NCBI GenBank assembly: GCA_020024615.1
Contig: JAHHTP010000026.1
Location: 1-19,704 of the forward strand
Length of the DNA: 19,704 nucleotides
Direction: 5' to 3'
From: Oscillospiraceae bacterium
GTDB lineage: Bacteria; Bacillota; Clostridia; Oscillospirales; Ruminococcaceae
Shown here: piece by piece, positions 6,794 through 13,979 of the stretch
How positions within the stretch are numbered: the first letter of the stretch is position 1
How the letters are laid out: every line of letters starts with the position of its first letter
Notes under the pieces: model-generated
Databases searched by the model: none
What the model was told of the DNA's origin: nothing
What the model saw: only the letters and a program-made list of their open reading frames with translations
Made by a program: the position numbers and the translations under genes

Positions 6794-9161
6794 TCATATC
6801 CTCCAAAATCATTTCCGCACTGACAATATGGTGCGGTGTCATAAGCTGTTCTTCTACCACATTACCCAAGAAATCCACATACTGCATGATATGCGGCCAT
6901 TTATAATCCACCTTGACTTCTCCATTTTCGCCGGCGGTTTCCCAGAAACGCAGCAATACACCATTCTTACTTGGTGTAAATGCGGAAAGTCTGACATTTA
7001 TGCTCATTTTAATATCCACAAAATGTGCTTCAATGCCGGTCATGCCGGTTTCCGTTTCACCAAACGGCTGTACCATAAATGGCAGGTGTGCTGCCTCTGC
7101 GCAGTCGAGCATTGCTTCTTCATTCGCAGTATCTATAAAGTGTAGCGAGAACCCGTTTTCCAGCATTCCCCACAAGCGTTTGTCACCCCAAGCATATTTG
7201 TGAGAAAATGCCAGTGGTACCGATAATTTTTCATCCTCACGAGTCAGGCACTTGCCACCATCATGAGTCATAACAATCGATTTTTCACCATTGGAATACG
7301 CCGCAAAATCATTGCCCTCAATGTACATCTCATCAGTTTTATCCACAACAAACGGATGGGTATAAACACCATACGCATTCTCTCGTTCGATGCCCGGCGT
7401 AAAGATAAAGCGCAGCTTATCCTCATGCACAAAGCCATTACGATTGTTTCTAAAACAATCATACTCCCGCTCAATGCCGATATTCTCACCATGATGCTCG
7501 GTGGTAATCATCCAGTCAATACGATTGCTGCTTGTATCTACCGTCAGAGCAAGACTATATGGCAGAACGCCTATGGTACCAACCTGTTTTGCAGTAACAC
7601 CGCGTTCGGTTGGATAAACAGCCCATCTACCGCCGCTCTGATATACGGTATCATTTACCGCACCTATCACATGACCATCTTTTAACAAAATTTCCCCGTT
7701 TTGGTTTCGAATTTCATCCACACCGTTCTCGCTTAATGCAATTATAAAATTACCGCAGCTTAGTACGCCGTTTTCGTAGGTGTAAAGTACTTTTTCGCAT
7801 TCACCGCTCTCCAGATGAAATACCTTTGCAGAGAGTCCATCTAATTCACAGACAAACGAAATTTCTGCACCATGCGATACTTCGTCATTGGCATCCATCT
7901 CAGTGGCACGCACTCTGCACGGATAACGCTCTTCGCCACAGACTGCCTCAACCTTGCTCAGATCCAGCCCTTTTCTGCCACGAACTGGGCATGCAACACG
8001 CTGTTTCTGCTTCTGTGCGGATGGGTTGAATACCAAAATATTCTGCGCATCATATCCGCCCAAACTCTCATAAAGTGCTTTCATCGAACGCGCAATCACA
8101 CGCTTGGACGCTGCAATCGAATCGCCAATAAAGCGTTTTGCCTGCGCTCTCAAACCGCAAATCTGAATATCATGATGCTGACCAATCAGCAGATTCTTCC
8201 ATGCTTTGTCCAAATCGCCGCAGTCGGTATCCTCACCAAGCATTTTGACAGCTGCACAGACGCGCTCCGCACGATTTACTAAATCCTGTGCCTTGACCGT
8301 CTGGCGGAAAATGGCATTGCCACAATACCCCCATGGCATACGAACGGTGAAATCCTGCGGTTTGGTCACAAAATCCATCTGATCTGCAAGACCTTTATAC
8401 AGTTCCTCAAAATCCTCTAAAACAACCCAGTGATAGTTTTCTTTTTTCTCTGCGTAAGCGGTCAGTTCTTCATTGCGCAGACACACATCATCATAGCGAG
8501 ATCCCAGAGCTGGATGAACATTTTCAAAAATCTTCTCCAAATCCTCCAGTGTTTCCTCGGATTCTTTTGGCCAGCGGGTCAATACCCAGTTGTCAATAGT
8601 CGTGCTTGCAAAATGCGCCCCCTCACCGTCATAGGTCGGGACGGTCGGAACTCTGCTACCATCCATACCCTGCCATGTGCCAAACGAAACGGGATAAGTT
8701 GGGTTAAAACCATACATCTGGAAATGGGTTCTCATTATCGCCATTTTGTATCCGCATCCTGCGATCAGCTGCGGAATCTGTGCATGCAGAGCATGTTCAC
8801 TGATAGCATATACCGGCGGACGAACACCGAAATGCTTCAGTTCCGTTTCAATGGTATAGGTTAGCTGACGAATGTTGCTTTCATTGTCGATAAATACAGA
8901 AAGTGGCTGACCATAGGTCGAAGATCCAATTCCAAAACGACCAGGATAGAGTTTGAGCATCTTTCTGATTTTATCGTTAATCTGCGGATATTCCTCAGCA
9001 TACAGATCATAGCAGCCAGCCTCATTGTCCAAACCGAATTTGAATTTTGGATACTTCTGCATCCACTCTCCGGCAGAACTCAAACGCTCCGCAAACTGCT
9101 CTCCCCATAGAATATAACCACCATGGTCATAGCTTAATAAATATAAAGGCTTCTTTTCCAT
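6786..9161 (-). CDS. GH38-like (alpha-mannosidase-like) protein with non-canonical active-site residues
   Basis: The 791-residue protein has the size and layout of class II alpha-mannosidases: an N-terminal GH38-like barrel (about 1-270), a helical middle domain (about 270-375) and C-terminal beta-sandwich domains. RFGIGSSTYGQP (75-86) followed by NESNIRQL matches the region before and after the nucleophile. NLLIGQHHDIQICG (323-336) matches the HD metal motif, often HDSICG in bacterial members. However, the first metal motif, normally HxHxD, reads YDHGG (11-15), keeping one His and losing the Asp. The nucleophile Asp position aligns with Leu/Ser in QPLSVF (85-90). There is no signal peptide, so it is cytosolic. 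A TTG at 9167 is possible, but the AAGGAG spacing favours the ATG at 9161. It is the first gene of the operon. Substrate unknown; it may be inactive or use other residues. Confidence 0.75.
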   Translation of the reverse strand: MEKKPLYLLSYDHGGYILWGEQFAERLSSAGEWMQKYPKFKFGLDNEAGCYDLYAEEYPQINDKIRKMLKLYPGRFGIGSSTYGQPLSVFIDNESNIRQLTYTIETELKHFGVRPPVYAISEHALHAQIPQLIAGCGYKMAIMRTHFQMYGFNPTYPVSFGTWQGMDGSRVPTVPTYDGEGAHFASTTIDNWVLTRWPKESEETLEDLEKIFENVHPALGSRYDDVCLRNEELTAYAEKKENYHWVVLEDFEELYKGLADQMDFVTKPQDFTVRMPWGYCGNAIFRQTVKAQDLVNRAERVCAAVKMLGEDTDCGDLDKAWKNLLIGQHHDIQICGLRAQAKRFIGDSIAASKRVIARSMKALYESLGGYDAQNILVFNPSAQKQKQRVACPVRGRKGLDLSKVEAVCGEERYPCRVRATEMDANDEVSHGAEISFVCELDGLSAKVFHLESGECEKVLYTYENGVLSCGNFIIALSENGVDEIRNQNGEILLKDGHVIGAVNDTVYQSGGRWAVYPTERGVTAKQVGTIGVLPYSLALTVDTSSNRIDWMITTEHHGENIGIEREYDCFRNNRNGFVHEDKLRFIFTPGIERENAYGVYTHPFVVDKTDEMYIEGNDFAAYSNGEKSIVMTHDGGKCLTREDEKLSVPLAFSHKYAWGDKRLWGMLENGFSLHFIDTANEEAMLDCAEAAHLPFMVQPFGETETGMTGIEAHFVDIKMSINVRLSAFTPSKNGVLLRFWETAGENGEVKVDYKWPHIMQYVDFLGNVVEEQLMTPHHIVSAEMILEDMND

Positions 9162-9221
9162 CTTCAATTTCTCCTTAAACTTTTTCTAACATCACAATCG
9201 GGCTGATCGCCGTGTAAAATC

Positions 9222-9250
9222 ATTATAGCACGAAATGGATAAAAGTACAA
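9222..9250 (-). promoter_or_regulatory. Sigma-A-type promoter of the GH38-like/small membrane protein/trmK-nif3/uvrC operon
   Basis: On the minus strand TTGTAC (9250-9245) and a perfect TATAAT (9227-9222) are 17 bp apart, with TGC before the -10. The leader before the ATG at 9161 is about 55 nt. No operator repeat is evident. I saw no promoter in the short gaps of the operon, so this one probably drives all four genes. Confidence 0.8.
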
Positions 9251-9341
9251 GAATATCATTTGATATATATCTGCCCATCTACCTCATTTCAATACCTCAA
9301 AAATTCTACATTGACATACGCCCTGCTCATAAATTTCAATA

Positions 9342-9372
9342 TAAAAAACGGACAGCTATTTATGCTGTCCGT
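9342..9372 (-). terminator. Rho-independent terminator of mntP
   Basis: Nine perfect base pairs ACGGACAGC/GCTGTCCGT (9372-9364 with 9356-9348) enclose a 7-nt loop. On the minus strand the stem runs into six Ts. It lies about 10 bp past the mntP stop. Confidence 0.92.
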
Positions 9373-9381
9373 CTACCATAC

Positions 9382-9945
9382 TTAAAAATGAATCAAACCA
9401 AGATGCTCCAATAAAATTTTTGTTCCCAGCAGAATTAAAATGATACCACCGGCAAATTCTGCTCTGGATTTATATTTTACACCGAAAATATTGCCGATTT
9501 TAACACCGACGAGCGAAAGAATAAAGGTGATAATTCCGATAAATAATACTGCCGGTACGATTTGTACTGAAAGACAGGCAAACGATACACCGATCGCCAA
9601 TGCGTCAATACTGGTTGCAATTGCCATAACGAGCATTGTTTTCACACCAAATCCAGGATCTGGCTGTTCTTCTTTAAAAAGAGCCTCCTTTATCATATTA
9701 CCACCGATTGCTGCAAGCAAACCAAATGCAACCCAGTGATCAAACGCCTCAATATACTGTGCAAACTGTGAGCCTACAAAATATCCGATCAATGGCATCA
9801 ATGCCTGAAAAATGCCGAAATATCCACCGCAGAGCAGCATGTGCTTCCACTGTACCTTCTGCACTGCCAGACCCTTACAGACCGACACTGCAAATGCATC
9901 CATCGACAATCCAACTGCGATTAGAAACAATTCCAAAATCGTCAT
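9382..9945 (-). CDS. mntP: Manganese efflux pump MntP
   Basis: MntP exports Mn(II) across the cytoplasmic membrane and protects against manganese overload. The 187-residue length and six hydrophobic helices are typical. Both halves carry the conserved acidic signatures: GLSMDAFAVS (12-21, D16) and ATSIDALAIGV (110-120, D114), and GG motifs are present. AGAGGA precedes the ATG. The gene stands alone between its own promoter and terminator. Many Firmicute mntP genes sit behind a yybP-ykoY manganese riboswitch. Here the predicted leader is under 30 nt, so that control is not available unless transcription starts further upstream. Confidence 0.96.
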   Translation of the reverse strand: MTILELFLIAVGLSMDAFAVSVCKGLAVQKVQWKHMLLCGGYFGIFQALMPLIGYFVGSQFAQYIEAFDHWVAFGLLAAIGGNMIKEALFKEEQPDPGFGVKTMLVMAIATSIDALAIGVSFACLSVQIVPAVLFIGIITFILSLVGVKIGNIFGVKYKSRAEFAGGIILILLGTKILLEHLGLIHF

Positions 9946-9980
9946 CTATATTCCTCTTTTTCTTATCATTTCAAATATTC

Positions 9981-9989
9981 AGTATAGCA
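9981..9989 (-). promoter_or_regulatory. Probable extended -10 promoter of mntP
   Basis: On the minus strand TGCTATACT (9989-9981) provides an extended -10. The hexamer 17 bp upstream (TGGAAT, 10009-10004) is a poor -35. The element lies just past the galM terminator, which argues that mntP needs its own start. The predicted leader is about 28 nt. Confidence 0.55.
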
Positions 9990-10011
9990 CAGTGCTCCTA
10001 AAAATTCCATC

Positions 10012-10044
10012 AAATAAAAGCGCATGAGAAAAATTCCCATGCGC
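10012..10044 (-). terminator. Rho-independent terminator of the cinA-spoIID-anSME-galM operon
   Basis: The stem GCGCATG/CATGCGC (10044-10038 with 10026-10020) extends by three more pairs past one mismatch and closes on a 3-nt loop. On the minus strand it is followed by TTTTATTTG. It lies 16 bp after the galM stop. Confidence 0.88.
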
Positions 10045-10059
10045 AAAACAATGACGAAA

Positions 10060-11130
10060 TTATGCTTCTACCGAGAAGGCGTAGGTTGTAACATGATTAT
10101 ACTGCTCACCCGGATTTAATACAGTGTTGGTAAAGTGTGCAAAGTTTGGGCTATCCGGATACATCTGCGTTTCCAAGCACAGTGCATCATGCTGTCCGTA
10201 TACTTTGCCACATTTGCCCGGATATGCAACATTCAGACAACCCGCTGTATAAAGCTGAACAGCTGGCTGATTAGAAGATACTGTCATAACAATACCGCTT
10301 TTTGCAGATTTGACAACAGCAACCGACTCAACATCACTTAAATCACCTTTTTTATCAATGATAAAATTGTGGTCATAGCCCTTGCCATAACCGATGCTTG
10401 GGTAATTTGTGTCATGAATATGCTCTGAAAGCAGTACTTCAGAGGTGAAATCCAGCGGTGTGCCCTTAACCGAAATAATCTCACCGGTTGGCATCAGTTC
10501 AGCATCGCCGACAGTGGAAAACTTCGAATTCAGCCATACAGTATGGTCGGTAACATCTCCTGCTGCCGCACCTTTTAGGTTATAATAGCAATGATTGGTC
10601 AGATTGATAACCGTTTTCTTATTGGTAACAGCTGTGTAACGCAGTGTCATTTCATTTTTGTCCGATAAAGAATAGGTTAAACTTAATTTCAGCTCACCCG
10701 GGTAACCCTCATCCATGTCTGGGCTGACTAAAGAAAGCTTCAACTCCTCACCAGTAATGCCTTCTACTACCTCAGCATCCCAGATATATTTGTCAAAACC
10801 GACTTTACCACCATGCAGGTGATTTTTTCCGTCATTAGCATACAATGGATATTCTTTACCATCCAATGCAAATTTTGCGCATCTGATGCGATTTGCATAT
10901 CGGCCAATTGTTGCACCCATATAACCAACATCACCGAAATAACCATCCAACGTATCAAATCCCAAAGCCACATCGGTCGGATTGCCGTTTTTATCTGGAA
11001 CAACTATACTTAAAATGGTTGCACCATAATCGGATACGGTTACCTGTGCCTTTCCGTTATCTAAAGTGTATTTTTTAGCCTGAACAGAATTGTCCGCCGA
11101 ACAAAACGGCGCAATCGTAATATTAGTCAT
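10060..11130 (-). CDS. galM: Aldose 1-epimerase (galactose mutarotase)
   Basis: This enzyme interconverts alpha and beta anomers of hexoses such as galactose and glucose in the cytosol, feeding the Leloir pathway. It has 356 residues, normal for the family. Signatures include SDYGATI, the strongly conserved NHLHGG, NLTNHCYYNL (substrate-binding and general-acid His region) and the catalytic-base segment CLETQMYPDSPN, where the Glu is the expected base. The longer frame from 11187 overlaps the upstream gene; the start at 11130 is preferred because GGGAGG lies 8 bp upstream. It follows the sulfatase maturase by 25 bp as the last gene of the operon. No other galactose genes lie in the window, so the sugar it serves is not fixed by context. 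Confidence 0.95.
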   Translation of the reverse strand: MTNITIAPFCSADNSVQAKKYTLDNGKAQVTVSDYGATILSIVVPDKNGNPTDVALGFDTLDGYFGDVGYMGATIGRYANRIRCAKFALDGKEYPLYANDGKNHLHGGKVGFDKYIWDAEVVEGITGEELKLSLVSPDMDEGYPGELKLSLTYSLSDKNEMTLRYTAVTNKKTVINLTNHCYYNLKGAAAGDVTDHTVWLNSKFSTVGDAELMPTGEIISVKGTPLDFTSEVLLSEHIHDTNYPSIGYGKGYDHNFIIDKKGDLSDVESVAVVKSAKSGIVMTVSSNQPAVQLYTAGCLNVAYPGKCGKVYGQHDALCLETQMYPDSPNFAHFTNTVLNPGEQYNHVTTYAFSVEA

Positions 11131-11155
11131 ATGAAATTCCTCCCAAATTATGTTT

Positions 11156-12274
11156 TTATCTCTGCGAAAAATATTTTGCAGCTTCAATCAGTCTCGGCGT
11201 TGCATAGTCAAAGAACTGAATAAAGGACGAACAGAATACATTCTTGCCATTGATCTCCATTGAAATCGGTTCGCGGTTTCGGCGACATCCACCTCTGCAC
11301 AATCTGTAATGACGACAAGTTCGACAGTCCGGATGCACTTGTTTGGATATCTCTAAGAATCTTCTACAATTGTCACTTCCCAGCAGTTCCTGCCAGCTCT
11401 TTTCTCGTACATTTCCCATATACCATTCATCCGTAACATAGAAGTCGCACGGATATACGCTGCCATCTGCCTCAATCATGAAATAGCCGGTACAGCGTCC
11501 GGACATACCGCAACTTTCCGGCGGATAACCCATCAGCATGGTGACCAGATTATCAAAATACCGAATGCTGATCGGCTTGTCCGAGTATAAATCCTCGTAC
11601 CACAAATCAAACAGACGACATAAGAATTTGCCATACGCTTTCGGGGTCAGAGAATAGATATTGTCATGCGCAGTATTGGAAAATTCATCCAGACATGGAA
11701 TGAACTGCAAATAACGGAAATTGTTCTTCTTAAAGAAATGATACACCTTATCAGCATTTTTAGCGACATCTAGGTTAACAGTGGAAAGGATGTTAAATTC
11801 AACATCATATTTTTCCATCAACTTTGCAGCCGCAAGCACCTGATCGAATGTGCCATTTCCAGATGCATCCAAGCGATATTTGTTATGAATGGCCTCGTTG
11901 CCGTCCAGTGAAAGACCAATCAAAAAATGCTCATCATGGAAAAATTTTGCCCAATCATCATTGATATTGGTACCGTTGGTCTGCAATGCGTTGTTGATTT
12001 TAACGCCCTTATGATTGTATTTCTTTTCCAGCTGTACAACCAGTTTGAAGAAATCCAGCCCCGCCAAAGTCGGCTCGCCACCTTGAAAGCCGAAGCTTGC
12101 AAAGCCGTCAGCATACTCCAAAGCTTTTTTGATGATGTAGTCGATGGTATCTTCAGTCATCATACCATAGTTTTGAATCTCACGGGAATGTGCGACATCG
12201 GCATAGAAACAATAGCGACAACGCATATTGCATGACGAAGATGCCGGTTTTAATAAAATAGAAATCGGTGGCAT
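11156..12274 (-). CDS. Anaerobic sulfatase-maturating enzyme (radical SAM, SPASM domain)
   Basis: Anaerobic sulfatase-maturating enzymes oxidise a Cys or Ser of a sulfatase to C-alpha-formylglycine using S-adenosylmethionine and iron-sulfur clusters. The 372-residue protein begins PPISILLKPASSSCNMRCRYC, with the radical-SAM CX3CX2C cysteines at 15, 19 and 22. GFQGGEPTLAGLDFF, LQTNGT and GLSLDG follow. The C-terminal SPASM cysteines appear as CGMSGRC, YPCDFY, CRTCRHYRLCRGGC (C-x2-C-x5-C-x3-C) and a late Cys in NVFCSSF, placing two auxiliary [4Fe-4S] clusters. The match to the Clostridium perfringens type is strong along the whole length. A TTG at 12277 is possible, but the ATG at 12274 has GGGAG 8 bp upstream and overlaps the preceding stop as TGATG, implying translational coupling. 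No sulfatase is encoded in the window. Confidence 0.93.
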   Translation of the reverse strand: MPPISILLKPASSSCNMRCRYCFYADVAHSREIQNYGMMTEDTIDYIIKKALEYADGFASFGFQGGEPTLAGLDFFKLVVQLEKKYNHKGVKINNALQTNGTNINDDWAKFFHDEHFLIGLSLDGNEAIHNKYRLDASGNGTFDQVLAAAKLMEKYDVEFNILSTVNLDVAKNADKVYHFFKKNNFRYLQFIPCLDEFSNTAHDNIYSLTPKAYGKFLCRLFDLWYEDLYSDKPISIRYFDNLVTMLMGYPPESCGMSGRCTGYFMIEADGSVYPCDFYVTDEWYMGNVREKSWQELLGSDNCRRFLEISKQVHPDCRTCRHYRLCRGGCRRNREPISMEINGKNVFCSSFIQFFDYATPRLIEAAKYFSQR

Positions 12275-13209
12275 CAATTGTTCTCCCTTAAATCATATAA
12301 TGTTGTATTGGCGTAGAAATGGGATAGAATCCATTTATAATCTCTGCCCTCATATTTGGCGTAACCATTTGCGCCAATCTGTGAAAGTCCTACACCATGT
12401 CCCCATCCGAGAACATTAAAAGTAAAGGTATTGTTTATCTCATTGTAATCAATTGAAGTAATTTTATTGCTTTTCAGCCAGATATGATCAGTTGAAGTAA
12501 AATTGTATCCGGATAAAATCTGATCTCCAGCACGGATGGTCAAAACAAATCCGTTTTCATTGGTGGTTAAAATCTCAAACCAATCATTCGGATTCTCTGG
12601 GAAAGTTGATTCTGGAAACCACTTTCTAACATATTCCCGATCCAATGTTCGGGAATATGGAATGATGTCATAGGGACAGTCTGCCGCCTGCAAATAGGCG
12701 CAATTTCCACCCCAGTAATCAACACTTGCCTGCGTTCCGCCGCCCGAACTTGCACAATATACCGCCTGAATCAGCTTGCCTTGATAAAGAATGACTTCAT
12801 TCACAACCTCCTGCACACAGTTCTTCACTCTTGTACCAGGCTTTTTCAGTGGACAGGTAGCAACCATTCCGCGCTCCATATGATATAAAATATAAGTATG
12901 AGCCGCAACCACCTGTGCTTTAATCGCCTCCGGTTCAAAACTGCTTCCAACCTCCGCTTCAGCCACCATGCAAAGGATATTATAAGCTGTGTCGGTCACC
13001 ATTTTTCCAGTAGCAGCACTGCGCACCGTCAGCAACTGCTCATTCGGATTTTCTATATCAGGAGGTGGTTGAGGCTTCTCTATTGTATCTTCAGACTCAG
13101 TATAAACAACCGTTTTTTTCGGAATCCGCGGTGCAGCAAATGCCGAAATTGTCATAACCCCTGCCATTAGCAAAGAACATGCTGTCATACATAAATATTT
13201 CGATCTCAT
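12274..13209 (-). CDS. SpoIID/LytB-domain protein (putative exported peptidoglycan lytic transglycosylase)
   Basis: SpoIID cleaves denuded glycan strands of peptidoglycan during forespore engulfment; related LytB-domain proteins act in vegetative walls. The 311-residue protein starts with a signal peptide (MRSKYLCMTACSLLMAGVMT, likely cut after AFA at about 25), then a Pro-rich linker (45-55). The SpoIID core shows MVAEAEVGSSFEPEAIKAQ (81-99), where E86 aligns with the catalytic Glu of the family. CASSGGGTQ and the C-terminal GWGHGVGLSQIGANGYA signature follow. It lacks part of the N-terminal SpoIID region and is not beside spoIIQ or murA, so it may be a paralogue rather than the sporulation SpoIID. 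The start at 13209 forms an ATGA overlap with cinA and has GGGAGGT close upstream; the in-frame ATG at 13221 lacks a ribosome site. It is followed by the sulfatase maturase through a TGATG overlap. Confidence 0.88.
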   Translation of the reverse strand: MRSKYLCMTACSLLMAGVMTISAFAAPRIPKKTVVYTESEDTIEKPQPPPDIENPNEQLLTVRSAATGKMVTDTAYNILCMVAEAEVGSSFEPEAIKAQVVAAHTYILYHMERGMVATCPLKKPGTRVKNCVQEVVNEVILYQGKLIQAVYCASSGGGTQASVDYWGGNCAYLQAADCPYDIIPYSRTLDREYVRKWFPESTFPENPNDWFEILTTNENGFVLTIRAGDQILSGYNFTSTDHIWLKSNKITSIDYNEINNTFTFNVLGWGHGVGLSQIGANGYAKYEGRDYKWILSHFYANTTLYDLRENN

Positions 13210-13808
13210 GTAACCTCCCATTTCAAATCAGGATCATCCAATAAAATGCGGCGAACAGTATCCAGCGCATTTATTACAGTCAAACGACGAATATATTCCC
13301 GCTCATTTCCTCGACTATGTCCGATATGCAGCTGCTTTACCAGCTGCTTTTCTTTAAAAATAACCGACAAGAAAACCGTACCAACAGGGTGATTGTCATT
13401 TTCTCCAGCTGGACCTGCAAATCCAGTTACCGAAACAGCGATATCCGCCCCTGAAATACGCTTGACCCCCTGTGCCATCTGCATTGCCACTGGTGCACTG
13501 ACAGCTCCAACTGTATGCAACAATTCTTTTTCCACACCCAACACTTCATGCTTGATGCGGTCAGAATAAGAAATAATACCGCATTCAAATACGCTTGATG
13601 CGCCAGAAACAGCAGTAATGGATTCTCCAATCATACCACCAGTCAAGCTTTCGGCAGTCGCGATGGTCAATCCTTTGTCTTTCAACATTTGTACCACAAC
13701 CTGCTCCAAGCAATCCACATTCTGGCTATGACAGCAGATTTTTGTATTTGCTTTCATTTCCTTCATTTCTGTGCTCATGTTATCATCAGTAATCAATTCA
13801 AAATTCAT
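13206..13808 (-). CDS. CinA C-terminal family protein (nicotinamide-nucleotide amidohydrolase, PncC type)
   Basis: PncC deamidates nicotinamide mononucleotide to nicotinate mononucleotide for NAD recycling; CinA proteins are also linked to competence and damage responses. The 200-residue protein has only the C-terminal CinA domain (about 34-195), without the MoCF-like N-terminal domain. Conserved segments are TIATAESLTGGMIGESIT, FECGIISYSDRIKHEVLGV, AVSVTGFAGPAG and HPVGTVFLSV. The start is uncertain: the ATG at 13808 has only a weak, distant ribosome site, and later in-frame ATGs (13778, 13766, 13757) are also poorly served. All lie before the conserved domain, so activity should not depend on the choice. 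It is the first gene of a four-gene operon and overlaps the next by 4 bp (ATGA). Confidence 0.88.
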   Translation of the reverse strand: MNFELITDDNMSTEMKEMKANTKICCHSQNVDCLEQVVVQMLKDKGLTIATAESLTGGMIGESITAVSGASSVFECGIISYSDRIKHEVLGVEKELLHTVGAVSAPVAMQMAQGVKRISGADIAVSVTGFAGPAGENDNHPVGTVFLSVIFKEKQLVKQLHIGHSRGNEREYIRRLTVINALDTVRRILLDDPDLKWEVT

Positions 13809-13858
13809 ATTTATAACTTTATCCTATTTTCAAAAATTAAAGCAATCAAATTAATTTT

Positions 13859-13887
13859 ATTTTATCGCAAATTTCCAATAAAGTCAA
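13859..13887 (-). promoter_or_regulatory. Sigma-A-type promoter of the cinA-spoIID-anSME-galM operon
   Basis: On the minus strand TTGACT (13887-13882) and TAAAAT (13864-13859) are exactly 17 bp apart. The leader to the ATG at 13808 would be about 45 nt. No sporulation-type (sigma-E or sigma-G) motif was noticed, which favours vegetative expression of the SpoIID-like gene. Confidence 0.82.
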
Positions 13888-13906
13888 CCCTATTTATCGA
13901 ATATAC

Positions 13907-13936
13907 TTGACAAACAGCAGGTATTTAGAGTAAAAT
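13907..13936 (+). promoter_or_regulatory. Sigma-A-type promoter of the large glycosidase gene
   Basis: TTGACA (13907-13912) and TAAAAT (13931-13936) are 18 bp apart. The upstream in-frame ATG at 13935 lies within the -10 box and cannot be the start codon of this transcript, which supports the start at 13980. The promoter is back-to-back with that of cinA. Confidence 0.8.
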
Positions 13937-13979
13937 GATGCTATCTATATTATCTGTAAAAAATAGGGAGATAGGACAT

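Noticed and set aside
8430..8864. 144-codon plus-strand frame opposite the GH38-like gene
   Set aside because: It is a shadow of the longer conserved gene, with no ribosome site or recognisable domain.
11156..12274. Radical SAM gene as a ribosomally made peptide (RiPP) maturase with a nearby precursor peptide
   Set aside because: Full-length motifs match the sulfatase-maturase type, and no small Cys- or Gly-rich precursor frame was seen in the operon.
13935..13979. Upstream ATG giving a 15-residue longer glycosidase
   Set aside because: It overlaps the -10 box of the promoter, while the ATG at 13980 has ribosome-site sequence upstream.
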